Origin: Candidatus Altimarinota bacterium
Lineage (GTDB): Bacteria; Patescibacteriota; Gracilibacteria; UBA4473
Direction of reading: 5' to 3'
Assembly (NCBI GenBank): GCA_018608565.1
Contig: JABAZT010000028.1
Location: forward strand, 1-64,000
Length of the DNA: 64,000 nt
The translations under genes and the position numbers were made by a program. Shown piece by piece: positions 1 through 9,312 of the stretch. Below the pieces are notes generated by a model. That model saw only the letters and a list, made by a program, of their open reading frames with translations. It ran no database searches and had not been told where the DNA came from. The stretch's first letter is position 1. Each line of letters begins with the position of its first letter.

Positions 1-120
1 TACGAATACATCCCCTTCATATTTTTTTATATCCAAAATTTTTCGAACTGGAAAGACTTGATCCATAAAAATGCTTTTTCTTATGACTGATTCGCACTAT
101 AGTATTTATAAGTTTATACT

Positions 121-2055
121 ATGAAATTACAAAACCTACTCCCCTCTTTGCAAGAACTATATTTAGATATCCCATCTAAAGATCTCCTTGAAACCAAAAC
201 GGCTGTAGATCTCTGTCTTCAAGTATTACCTGAGAATAAAATACTAGCCCTGGAAGACCAGCTATCAATCCTTATGCCATTCAAACCAAGTCTATCTTGT
301 GTATTGATAGCCTTACTCAAAAAACTTCCTTCGGACCAAATCCCCTCTAAAACTTCTCCGGAGATTCTTTCACTTATAAATAATGCCAATCAACTAAACT
401 CGATAAAATTTAAAAACTCGAAAAATAACAATGAAGAGGTTAAAAAAATACTCGTCACTATTTCAAAAGATATTAGGGTTTTATTAGTCCACCTCACGGA
501 AATAATCCTGCAACTACGCGCCACTGAACCCAATACTGAGTCTGCTGAAAAATTAGCACAATTTGGACTAGATATTTATAGCCCCATCGCGGAGAAACTC
601 GATCTATATGTCTGTAAAGCTGAAATCGAAGATCTGAGTTTTCGCCTTAAATCTCCAGAGACATACAAAACCCTGACCAAGGAAATTGAAACACTTTCTG
701 CTGAACAGGATAAAATAATTCTTGATGGTATTAGCCTTATTGAAAACTTATTTCTTGAAAAGAAAACCCCATACATACGAACAGAAGGGCGAAAAAAAAA
801 TGTTTATTCGGTGTACCAAAAGATGAAACGGAAAAATTTTTCTACCGCCAAAGAAGTATTTGATTTGTTTGCTATCCGAATAATCACAAATACCCCAGAA
901 GAGTGTTATCAAATACTAGGAATTCTTCATGCCTCATTTCGTCCTATCTCAAATCGTTTTAAAGACTATATCGCGGTTCCAAAACCAAATGGATACCAAA
1001 GTCTTCATACCACGCTTTTTGGACTTGGAACTAATCCCAATCCAACAGAAATACAGATACAAACAAAAACTATGTATCAGCAGGCTAAGTACGGAGCTTC
1101 TGCTCATTGGGCATATAAAAAAAATAGATCTTCAAACTTCAGTAAAGATTTTTTGAAAAAAAACCTATGGACTGATCCAACTAATTTTGAGGATGAAAAT
1201 CAGAGTAAAGAATCTATTTTTGATGAGCTTACCAGTAAAGTCAAAAATGAACGAATACATGTCTTTACCCCAAAAGGAGATATTATAAATCTTCCACAAA
1301 AATCGACCCCTATTGATTTTGCTTTTGCCATACACTCTGATATAGGATGCTCTGTCACGAATGCAAAAGTTAATGGGGTTATTCGACCACTGCACTATGA
1401 ACTTCAAGCAGGAGACATTGTGGAAGTTATCACAAAAAAAGGAAGAACCCCAAATCCACTTTGGCTTAATTTTGTAAAATCTCATAGCGCTCGAAGTAAA
1501 ATTAGAAATTTTATTAATGCGGAAAGAAAAGAAGATTCAATTGTGGATGAACCTATAAATTCCCCTCTCCCTCAAAAGAATCCGATAAGACCAAAATCAA
1601 AATATATAGATCAAACACAAAATACCTCTCGACTTGCAAGTGTTATGATCGGAGGAGAAAGAGATAGTCCCTATAAAATTGCGCAATGTTGCACTCCTAA
1701 AAATGGACAAAAAATTATCGCTTATAATTCGAGAGGACTTGAGTTCATGATTCATAAGCAAGACTGTAAAACTATAGCCAACCTAGAGCCTGAAAGATTT
1801 ATGGATGCAACATTTATAAACGTAACCACGATTCACATAACATCCCAAGACCGAATAGGACTTCTCAAAGAAATAATTGAGACTATCAGTAATTCGAACC
1901 TCAATATCACTCAAACAAAACTCGCCTATAATGATAATACAACGACTACGAGTATTGAAGTCGAATACATAGATAAAAAACTAGTTATGACGGCCTTAGC
2001 CGAATTGATAAAAATACCAAATATACTAAGTGCCCAAGAAACTACTTGGAGTTAA
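121..2055 (+). CDS. relA: RelA/SpoT-family (p)ppGpp synthetase (synthetase, TGS and ACT regions; HD hydrolase region degenerate)
   Basis: Synthetase motifs RFKDYIAVPKPNGYQSLHT and EIQIQTKTMYQQAKYGASAHWAYK; TGS-like HVFTPKGDIINLPQKSTPIDFAFAIHSDIG; C-terminal ACT-like segment. Confidence 0.93.
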   Translation: MKLQNLLPSLQELYLDIPSKDLLETKTAVDLCLQVLPENKILALEDQLSILMPFKPSLSCVLIALLKKLPSDQIPSKTSPEILSLINNANQLNSIKFKNSKNNNEEVKKILVTISKDIRVLLVHLTEIILQLRATEPNTESAEKLAQFGLDIYSPIAEKLDLYVCKAEIEDLSFRLKSPETYKTLTKEIETLSAEQDKIILDGISLIENLFLEKKTPYIRTEGRKKNVYSVYQKMKRKNFSTAKEVFDLFAIRIITNTPEECYQILGILHASFRPISNRFKDYIAVPKPNGYQSLHTTLFGLGTNPNPTEIQIQTKTMYQQAKYGASAHWAYKKNRSSNFSKDFLKKNLWTDPTNFEDENQSKESIFDELTSKVKNERIHVFTPKGDIINLPQKSTPIDFAFAIHSDIGCSVTNAKVNGVIRPLHYELQAGDIVEVITKKGRTPNPLWLNFVKSHSARSKIRNFINAERKEDSIVDEPINSPLPQKNPIRPKSKYIDQTQNTSRLASVMIGGERDSPYKIAQCCTPKNGQKIIAYNSRGLEFMIHKQDCKTIANLEPERFMDATFINVTTIHITSQDRIGLLKEIIETISNSNLNITQTKLAYNDNTTTTSIEVEYIDKKLVMTALAELIKIPNILSAQETTWS

Positions 2056-2803
2056 ATTCTTCGATAATATTGAATTCAAAATCTGTAACCCCTATCCATC
2101 CTTGATCTAGAAGCCAAGACTCAAGTTTCTTTTGATGTCCTGTCCACATCAATATTGAAAATAAAATAATCAAAACTCCTATTCCTCTCTTTAACACCCC
2201 AGTATCTGAGGCAATATTATTGATTATCACAAATATTTTTCTTCCAAGATAGGCAATAGTCAAAAGAACCACCCCAATCCCTAATAGATACAAACTCAAA
2301 TATCCAATTCCAAGTAATAAATTTTGAGGAATAATAACTCCCAAAATCAAAAAATAAGTTGGACTACAACTTATGAAAACTGGTCCTAACACAACTCCAA
2401 GTATTACAAGCCCTACAACATTCTTATTGGGAAGATGTTTGTGTAACAAACTTATAGATTGAGATTGAAATACTGTTTTTGATAGTATTTTTCCCCAAAA
2501 AGATGGAAATATTAGCACTAAACCAAAACAAAATAAAATAATGGTTGAAAACAATTGCAGAATATTTTGATCAATTTTTAGGGTATCAATCAAAAACTTG
2601 ATCCCAACCGTCAAACATAAAACTGAAACTAAAAACGAACTAATTACTACTAGTGGACTCCACCATTTCCTTCCTACAACTGCTCCTCCCAGTATAGCTG
2701 GAAGCAGCGGAAGTATGCATGGGGCTAATATAGTTAGTATTCCTGCAACAAATGCCAATACCGCTAAACTCATTGCTTGGTAAGGTATACTACGAGTCCG
2801 CAC
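2042..2803 (-). CDS. CcdA/DsbD-like cytochrome c biogenesis/thiol-disulfide transmembrane protein
   Basis: Multi-TM protein with AGILTILAPCILPLLPAILGG and GPVFISCSPTYFLILG, the CcdA Cys/Pro pattern. Confidence 0.85.
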   Translation of the reverse strand: MRTRSIPYQAMSLAVLAFVAGILTILAPCILPLLPAILGGAVVGRKWWSPLVVISSFLVSVLCLTVGIKFLIDTLKIDQNILQLFSTIILFCFGLVLIFPSFWGKILSKTVFQSQSISLLHKHLPNKNVVGLVILGVVLGPVFISCSPTYFLILGVIIPQNLLLGIGYLSLYLLGIGVVLLTIAYLGRKIFVIINNIASDTGVLKRGIGVLIILFSILMWTGHQKKLESWLLDQGWIGVTDFEFNIIEEFNSK

Positions 2804-2839
2804 TTTGCAAACATTGGATGTAGCCTAAGATGAGATGGC

Positions 2840-2866
2840 ATGTGATGTATAAAAAATAAATCACAT
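2840..2866. promoter_or_regulatory. Inverted repeat ATGTGAT-N13-ATCACAT between divergent ccdA-like and crp-like genes; candidate operator
   Basis: Perfect 7-bp arms read directly in the sequence. Confidence 0.4.
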
Positions 2867-2907
2867 AAATATGAGTAAAATCTTAAAATTAATTAAAAAC
2901 ATAAAAC

Positions 2908-3564
2908 ATGAGTAACCTATTTTTTTGTATCCAAGATGTAAGTCTCTATGAAGGAGTAGATGAGAAGAGCCTCGAAGAAGTGGCACGACTCGCGGCTGAA
3001 TCGGTCTTAGATAAAGACAAGCTCCTCTACTCTCCTAATGAGCCCGCCGAATATATCTACGTCATCAAAGAAGGGGAAATTGAAATCTACCGAATCGAAG
3101 ATGGGAAAAAAATAGTCCTCGATACCCTCTATCCGGGTGATGTATTTGGAGATTTCGGAACACAACAGACCAAACACTTCGCGGTTACAAAGCGAAAAAC
3201 CTACGTCTGCAAAACCCCAAAAGATAAATTTATAAAAGTATTAGAAAAGAATCCGAGCCTTACACTCAAGCTGATTGAATCTCTGGCTGACAAGAACCTT
3301 TACTACGAAGATCGTCTTGCGCTTCAATCTCGTCCTGCAAAAGAAAGAGTCTATGAGGAACTCAAATTTCTTCGATCTAAGAGTCATAAAAATATTTTTG
3401 GAAAGATCTTCAAAATCCCTCTGAGAATATCTCATCAACGACTCGCTGAAAAAGTCGGGCTCAATCGAGTTACGGTTACAAAATTAATTGGAGAGCTTAA
3501 AATAGAAAACAGAATCTCTGTTGATCCAAATACAAATGAGATTAAGATTTTGGATGAGTCTTAA
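2908..3564 (+). CDS. Crp/Fnr-family transcriptional regulator
   Basis: cNMP-binding fold (EYIYVIKEGEIEIYRIEDGKKIVLDTLYPGDVFGDFG) and C-terminal HTH (ISHQRLAEKVGLNRVTVTKLIGELK). Confidence 0.92.
   Translation: MSNLFFCIQDVSLYEGVDEKSLEEVARLAAESVLDKDKLLYSPNEPAEYIYVIKEGEIEIYRIEDGKKIVLDTLYPGDVFGDFGTQQTKHFAVTKRKTYVCKTPKDKFIKVLEKNPSLTLKLIESLADKNLYYEDRLALQSRPAKERVYEELKFLRSKSHKNIFGKIFKIPLRISHQRLAEKVGLNRVTVTKLIGELKIENRISVDPNTNEIKILDES
3467..3555. repeat. 89-bp direct repeat copy 1 (3' end of crp-like CDS)
   Basis: Same sequence as 4017..4105 with two mismatches seen by eye. Confidence 0.95.
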
Positions 3565-3569
3565 AAGGC

Positions 3570-3950
3570 TCAAACAGAAACCTCAAGAATAATTTCTTTT
3601 CCTGCCTGCATACGTTGAAATTGAATATCTAAGATCTCCCCCCAAGCAGGAGACGAACGACGAATATTATCAATAAAATATTTAAAATCACTCAAGAGCG
3701 AGGTCTCTGGCGCTTCCACTCTGACTATTGCTTGTAGACAAGATTGTATCCTAGCTCCTATCTCACGAGAAGCCTGTGTAGCATGTAAACAACACATACA
3801 CGAACCAAGCTCTCCAATACTTTTATGTTCATTTACAAATTCAGCCACTATCTCTTCAAATTTCGTCTCATATAATTTATTCAACCCCTGAGCACTACCT
3901 CTAAAATCCACACTTGAATCTACCATAGGAACTGGGGTAATTATTTTCAT
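3570..3950 (-). CDS. Hypothetical protein (126 aa)
   Basis: Uninterrupted ORF between flanking genes; no family recognised. Confidence 0.65.
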   Translation of the reverse strand: MKIITPVPMVDSSVDFRGSAQGLNKLYETKFEEIVAEFVNEHKSIGELGSCMCCLHATQASREIGARIQSCLQAIVRVEAPETSLLSDFKYFIDNIRRSSPAWGEILDIQFQRMQAGKEIILEVSV

Positions 3951-4016
3951 AAAAAATATTCACAAAATAATAAAAGTCAAATGCCAGGGGCTGATAAAGA
4001 GATCTTGGACCTATCT

Positions 4017-4105
4017 GAGTTACGGCTACAAAATTAATTGGAGAGCTTAAAATAGAAAACAGAATCTCTGTTGATCCAAATACAAATGAGATTAAGATCT
4101 TGGAT
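4017..4105 (+). pseudogene. Truncated duplicate of the C-terminal end of the Crp-like gene
   Basis: Translates to VTATKLIGELKIENRISVDPNTNEIKILD, nearly identical to the C-terminus of the 2908..3564 product; 550 bp downstream, upstream part missing. Confidence 0.85.
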
Positions 4106-4107
4106 TT

Positions 4108-4470
4108 TCAAGAAAGCTTATCTTCAACTCGCTTAACAAACGAATCTGCAAAAAAATTGGCAGGATTCGTTTCAAACCGTATAAAATTTAAAAGAACTGC
4201 ATACTCACTTTGTGCTCCGGCAACAGGAAGAGGTTCTGCATTTACGAGTGCATCTCGCGCCTCGACTTCCGTACCAAACTTTCCTACAAAATCTGACATT
4301 GCAGCAGCTGTCTCCCGTAACCGCTGTGCCCCCACAGTTCGCCTCTTATTATTATGATCATTTCCGGCACCAACAGTTTCAGCTAAATCATCAAGCTTTA
4401 AGGCTGCCTGTTGTAATGCCGTATCAAATCCGGTAATATCCTTTGGATGCTGCTCTGAAGAATCTGACAT
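4108..4470 (-). CDS. Hypothetical protein (about 120 aa, start at MSDSSEQ)
   Basis: ORF; internal start chosen because the upstream part overlaps the divergent hydrolase gene. Confidence 0.55.
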   Translation of the reverse strand: MSDSSEQHPKDITGFDTALQQAALKLDDLAETVGAGNDHNNKRRTVGAQRLRETAAAMSDFVGKFGTEVEARDALVNAEPLPVAGAQSEYAVLLNFIRFETNPANFFADSFVKRVEDKLS

Positions 4471-4527
4471 AGTTTTTTGGAAAGTTATATCAACTACATC
4501 ATCCCTACTATCCCAAAAAAGTCCACC

Positions 4528-5292
4528 ATGGAATACTCTCACCAAACTCTCGGCTCAAAAGAAGCAAAAAACATCCTCATCTTCCTCCATGGATGGGGCG
4601 GTTCAAAACAAAGTTTCGAATCATTGTCGAACAAAATAATTGATCAAGGAAAAGACCTACAAATCATCTTGCTGGATCTACCAGGTTTTGGTGATGCAGA
4701 TATGCCAGCAGAAGATGGATGGACTACGCATGACTATCAATCTTGGTTTGAAGGATTTCTTAGCAATGAACTTAAACTCTCAAAAAATAAAAATATTCAC
4801 TTATATGGACACTCCTTTGGTTGCCGAATTATAATCAGACATCTGCTCAAGAATCCCTCATTTCCTGGGAAAATTTTTCTCACCGGAGCTGCTGGAATCA
4901 AATGGCCACCGAGTTTCAAGACTCGTTGTACAAAATTATTGAACAAAGTATTTACTCCATTCAAATACCTTCTTCCTGAAAAAATTAAAAAGAAGATTCT
5001 TCGACGACTTGGGGCTGGAGATTGGGCAGATATTGATCCTGCGCTCAAGAATACGTTTCAAAAGACCCTGAAAGAGGAAGATCTTCGTATTCACCTCTCT
5101 AAGATCTATCAGGACTGCTATATCATCTGGGGGAAAAAGGACTCTTATACGCCCTACAAATCAGCTGAAGTTTTTCATCGTGCACTGCATCACTCAAAGC
5201 TAAAAATCTTCCCTCATGGAAAACACGGGATTCACCATACGCATACTGATGAAATAGCTGAAATAGTTGTGGATTTTGTATCAAAAAAATAA
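4528..5292 (+). CDS. Alpha/beta hydrolase
   Basis: ILIFLHGWGGSKQSF oxyanion region, nucleophile elbow LYGHSFGCRI, C-terminal HGKHGIHH; start at MEYSHQ. Confidence 0.88.
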   Translation: MEYSHQTLGSKEAKNILIFLHGWGGSKQSFESLSNKIIDQGKDLQIILLDLPGFGDADMPAEDGWTTHDYQSWFEGFLSNELKLSKNKNIHLYGHSFGCRIIIRHLLKNPSFPGKIFLTGAAGIKWPPSFKTRCTKLLNKVFTPFKYLLPEKIKKKILRRLGAGDWADIDPALKNTFQKTLKEEDLRIHLSKIYQDCYIIWGKKDSYTPYKSAEVFHRALHHSKLKIFPHGKHGIHHTHTDEIAEIVVDFVSKK

Positions 5293-5697
5293 AGAGTTTA
5301 CATACAACCTCTTCATCTTTCTATCTCTGCAACTCTCTAACTCCTTATCAAATTTGTAACAAAAACATATTTTTTACGTTTAACAAACTACATCTCAAAA
5401 CCAACCTGCGACTCGCTCGCAATTATTACCCCAATTACAATGTTTTATACATTCAATCCTAATCAAGTCTCAGGACTCTCAACCCCGTAACGCTCGTGGA
5501 CCAACCTCCGTAGATTTTCTGCACGTGGACCACCAGCTGGTCTACGATTTTTTGCGTTTATATAAAAAAACACCAAAGAACTCTTTAATTACTTTTAATC
5601 ACTTCAACATGAATTCTGACTCAAAACCAACTTCTAATCTACAAATAGGAAAAACACTAACAAAACCCCCGCTAATATGCTATAATAACTTAATACA

Positions 5698-7473
5698 ATG
5701 AAAAAAATGAACCCAACAAAACAAACTATTATTTACTTTGCCCAACAAGCAAAAAAATATCCAAAGAGATTAATCGCAATTATACTGTTTTCCCTCATGG
5801 CATCTACCATTGGGCATGCACTATACCCAATTGCGTTTAAAGAAATTATTGATGTCGTCTCTCAATTTACTGGGGCTGACAAGACACTTCTTAATGAAAA
5901 ATTAATCGAATTAGTCACAGTCCTTGGAATATTATTCATAGTGGAAATTATCTGCTGGAGATGTGGTGGATATAATAATGATTTCTTCCAAAGTGCTGTA
6001 AAAAAGAATATTGGTGATGATTGCTATTATCGTCTTCACAAGCACTCTATAAGCTTCTTTTCTAATAATTTCATTGGATCGCTTGTCACAAAGACCAAAC
6101 GACTCATAGGAAGTTTTGATCGAGTCCTCAATATACTGTTCTGGGATATACTTCCGACTCTTGTTGTATTTGTGGCCTCCACATTCATCCTCTTTAGGAT
6201 CAACACGCTCTTTGGAACACTCCTCCTGACCTGGAGTGTTATCTTTATTGCTATCTCTCTCAAACTCTGTCTCTGGAAAATGAAATTTGATCTTGATGCT
6301 GCTAACAAAAGCTCGGTTCTAACCGGAAATTATGCGGACGGACTTTCAAATTTTTTCCCGGTAAAAATATTTGCGCATCAAAAATACGAACAAAAACGGT
6401 TTGAAAATTCAAGTGAGACCCTACGAAAAGCTGATAAAAAAGCTTGGAATTATTCTAATCATATAGAGATATTTAACGCCTTTGCGATGATTATCTTAGA
6501 AATTGGATTTCTGTATCTTTGTATAAAATTTTGGCAAAAAGATCTCTTAACCATTGGTGAAATTGTCTTAATCGAATCCCTTCTTCTTTCTCTAACGAGA
6601 AAGCTCTGGAACCTAGGAAACAATATTAAAGATATTATTACATCGCTTGCCGATGCCAATGAAATGACCCAGCTACTCAATACCCCATTTGAGATTAAAG
6701 ATTCTCAAAATCCAGAAACTTCTAGAATCTCTAAAGGACATATTCAAATCGAGGACTTGATCTTCAAATATGAAGACAATGATCCTGTGTTCCAAGACTT
6801 CAATCTCGACATAAAACCAGGCGAAAAAGTCGGACTCGTTGGAGAGTCTGGATCTGGTAAATCGACGCTGACGAAAATCCTCTTCCGGTTTAATGATATC
6901 AACCAAGGAAGAGTCTCCATCGACGGACAAGACATTACTAAACTCAAACAGGAAGATCTAAGAAAAAACCTATCATTCGTTCCTCAGGAACCAATTCTTT
7001 TCCACCGAAGCCTTGAAGAAAATATCCGATATGGAGATCTCGATGCAACTAAAGAAGAAGTTATTGAAGCGGCCAGAAAAGCGCACGCCCATGACTTCAT
7101 CATCAAAACAAGCGAAGGTTACGACACACTCGTGGGAGAACGAGGAATCAAACTCTCTGGAGGAGAAAAACAAAGAATCGCAATAGCTAGAGCTATGCTC
7201 AAGAAAGCCCCAATCTTGATTCTCGATGAAGCGACTTCTGCACTCGACTCGATCGCGGAGACCCATATCCAGGAAGCGCTGGAAACACTGATGAAAGATT
7301 GTACAACAATTGTGATCGCACATCGTCTCTCCACGCTCAGGAAGATGGATCGTATCATTGTTCTTGACCAAGGACAGATCATCGAACAAGGTTCTCACAA
7401 AGAACTGGTCAAACATGACGGAAAATACAATGAGCTCTGGTCTCACCAAGTAGGTGGATTTATCTCGGAGTAG
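5698..7473 (+). CDS. ABC transporter, fused permease and ATP-binding protein
   Basis: Walker A GESGSGKST, signature LSGGEKQR, Walker B ILILDEATSALD, N-terminal TM region. Confidence 0.97.
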   Translation: MKKMNPTKQTIIYFAQQAKKYPKRLIAIILFSLMASTIGHALYPIAFKEIIDVVSQFTGADKTLLNEKLIELVTVLGILFIVEIICWRCGGYNNDFFQSAVKKNIGDDCYYRLHKHSISFFSNNFIGSLVTKTKRLIGSFDRVLNILFWDILPTLVVFVASTFILFRINTLFGTLLLTWSVIFIAISLKLCLWKMKFDLDAANKSSVLTGNYADGLSNFFPVKIFAHQKYEQKRFENSSETLRKADKKAWNYSNHIEIFNAFAMIILEIGFLYLCIKFWQKDLLTIGEIVLIESLLLSLTRKLWNLGNNIKDIITSLADANEMTQLLNTPFEIKDSQNPETSRISKGHIQIEDLIFKYEDNDPVFQDFNLDIKPGEKVGLVGESGSGKSTLTKILFRFNDINQGRVSIDGQDITKLKQEDLRKNLSFVPQEPILFHRSLEENIRYGDLDATKEEVIEAARKAHAHDFIIKTSEGYDTLVGERGIKLSGGEKQRIAIARAMLKKAPILILDEATSALDSIAETHIQEALETLMKDCTTIVIAHRLSTLRKMDRIIVLDQGQIIEQGSHKELVKHDGKYNELWSHQVGGFISE

Positions 7474-7487
7474 AATCCAATCAAAAG

Positions 7488-7510
7488 GCTCCCCTCCGAT
7501 TAAGGGGAGC
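7488..7510. terminator. Hairpin GCTCCCCT/AGGGGAGC between convergent genes; possible terminator or repeat element
   Basis: 8-bp perfect stem, no long T tract. Confidence 0.5.
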
Positions 7511-7537
7511 TACTTACTAAGAAACTAGAATCCAACA

Positions 7538-8614
7538 TCAAACTAATACTGGAAAAAGCGCAGCTTTAATTTGCTGAGGTGCATTAAGCTCTAATACCCC
7601 TCTAATCTGTATATCACTCAAACCTCTATCTGAAAGTGAATCCCCGATCTTATAGAAATCCCCTGCACTCTCTACCCCAATCATCTCGAATGACGCCACA
7701 CCACAATAATCATCGCCAATACAAACCTGATCTACTCCTCCATCCTGAATAATTTTATCAATACATTCGGCGATTTCATCTATCTCAGAGAAAAATGGGA
7801 ACGTTACACACGAACCAATAGTCCCTCCTTTTTTTATCAAACGTTTTTTTTCTTTTTCCCCCAGAGCTCGTTCGGATTCACCCCCACGCCAATATTTCTC
7901 TGTCGTTCCATGGCTATAAAACACTAAATGCCCACATCCCAAAACCTCTGCGATATCCATTATATCTCGACGTGTATTTTTTCCAGAATGAGCCAGATCT
8001 ATAATTAGGTTATTCTCAAATAAATATTCGGCCGCATTCCTTCCTAATGAGGTTAATCCACTTGAATTAGCCAATGGGGAATCTGAGTCATACTGAAATC
8101 CAAATAACTTCACTCCAGCCCTTACTAATCTTATCAAATCAGTCATTGATCCTATAAGATGAGCGCCTCCCTCAAGCCCCATCACAAAACTACCAGTTTC
8201 CTCCATATCCGCTTCACAATTTACGAGTGTTACCCCATCCCTGATCCCCATTTCTCTATAATGATCGATTAACTCAAACATCTTCTCTCTCCGAATTACG
8301 TTGGTGTTCGGTTTTTTCGGTTTTGAAAACGCCTCCTCATCAAAAACAGAAACTACCAGACTCCGGTATCTAATAGCTATTGCCCGTGCCACGATCGTAA
8401 TATAGTTTTCCCAAGACAGATTATGTATATCGCCAAACTCTTCAGCAACCTGCTCAATACTAACCCCAAACTGCTCAAGACGATATATTACTGATCGAAT
8501 ACGAGGATCGTATCGACTCAGATCTTCTCGTAACTCCCCTATTTTCATTTTTGGTACAAATGGGTCTCCGTGTAGTGATGAATAGAGTGGAGATGGTTTT
8601 ATAATCATAATCAA
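7538..8614 (-). CDS. Membrane dipeptidase, peptidase family M19
   Basis: Pattern DSPLANSSGLTSLGRNAAEYLFENNLIIDLAHSGKNTRRDIMDIA... FYSHGT... VDQVCIGDDYCGV; Shine-Dalgarno-like AAAGGAGA upstream. Confidence 0.85.
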   Translation of the reverse strand: MIMIIKPSPLYSSLHGDPFVPKMKIGELREDLSRYDPRIRSVIYRLEQFGVSIEQVAEEFGDIHNLSWENYITIVARAIAIRYRSLVVSVFDEEAFSKPKKPNTNVIRREKMFELIDHYREMGIRDGVTLVNCEADMEETGSFVMGLEGGAHLIGSMTDLIRLVRAGVKLFGFQYDSDSPLANSSGLTSLGRNAAEYLFENNLIIDLAHSGKNTRRDIMDIAEVLGCGHLVFYSHGTTEKYWRGGESERALGEKEKKRLIKKGGTIGSCVTFPFFSEIDEIAECIDKIIQDGGVDQVCIGDDYCGVASFEMIGVESAGDFYKIGDSLSDRGLSDIQIRGVLELNAPQQIKAALFPVLV

Positions 8615-8718
8615 TCTCCTTTATTACGATAAAGTAATACAAATCAGATCAAAGTAAATAAATAAGTTTTAATACGAAATCTGAAAAAATAATTATAGAT
8701 TATTTTTGCCGCTTCCTC

Positions 8719-9222
8719 TCACTTTTTCTCAAACCGCCAAAACCCTATTACTCCGCTGAGAAAAAAGAACGTATTAGCCAACATTCCTACATACGTCCAA
8801 ATCATAATATCATAGATAAGCCACCCAAGTGTTCCACAGATCACCAATATCCGCATCAATCGATCTGTAGCCACAAAACTAGAAAAAATAATAAAGAGTG
8901 AAGAAATAAGTGCTAACACACTCACATACCAAAGCTCCCACGTATACCAAGCCACGAGGACATTGAGTACTACGAAAAGCCAAAGAATCCATCGTGCCTT
9001 AGAAAAAATAGCCACCACAAAACGAAGTGATCCGGTCATCGACATCAATGCCGCGACTATCGCTCCCAATAACCAAAAATGTGCAGCCCAGAACAAGTTA
9101 CACAATGCATACGCCACAAGCATCTGCCATCGATGCTTAAATTGTGGTCCACATATCGCAATTACGGCGCCTATGGCTCCAAGGATTTGAGACAATAGAT
9201 ATGGATCAATTTCAAAGTTCAT
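8719..9222 (-). CDS. YgjV-like inner membrane protein
   Basis: Small multi-TM protein with QILGAIGAVIAICGPQFKHRWQMLVAYALCNLFWAAHFWLLGA; start at MNFEIDP. Confidence 0.7.
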   Translation of the reverse strand: MNFEIDPYLLSQILGAIGAVIAICGPQFKHRWQMLVAYALCNLFWAAHFWLLGAIVAALMSMTGSLRFVVAIFSKARWILWLFVVLNVLVAWYTWELWYVSVLALISSLFIIFSSFVATDRLMRILVICGTLGWLIYDIMIWTYVGMLANTFFFLSGVIGFWRFEKK

Positions 9223-9312
9223 TACTTGATTATACCACAACAATACTTCAGTCAAAACCCCAAGAACAAAACCTATTCTATTTTTATAAAAAACGTATAG
9301 TCGATCTCGACT

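Noticed and set aside
6973-7449. Antisense ORF of 158 aa in the ABC transporter gene
   Set aside because: Opposite a strongly supported CDS; no recognisable motifs.
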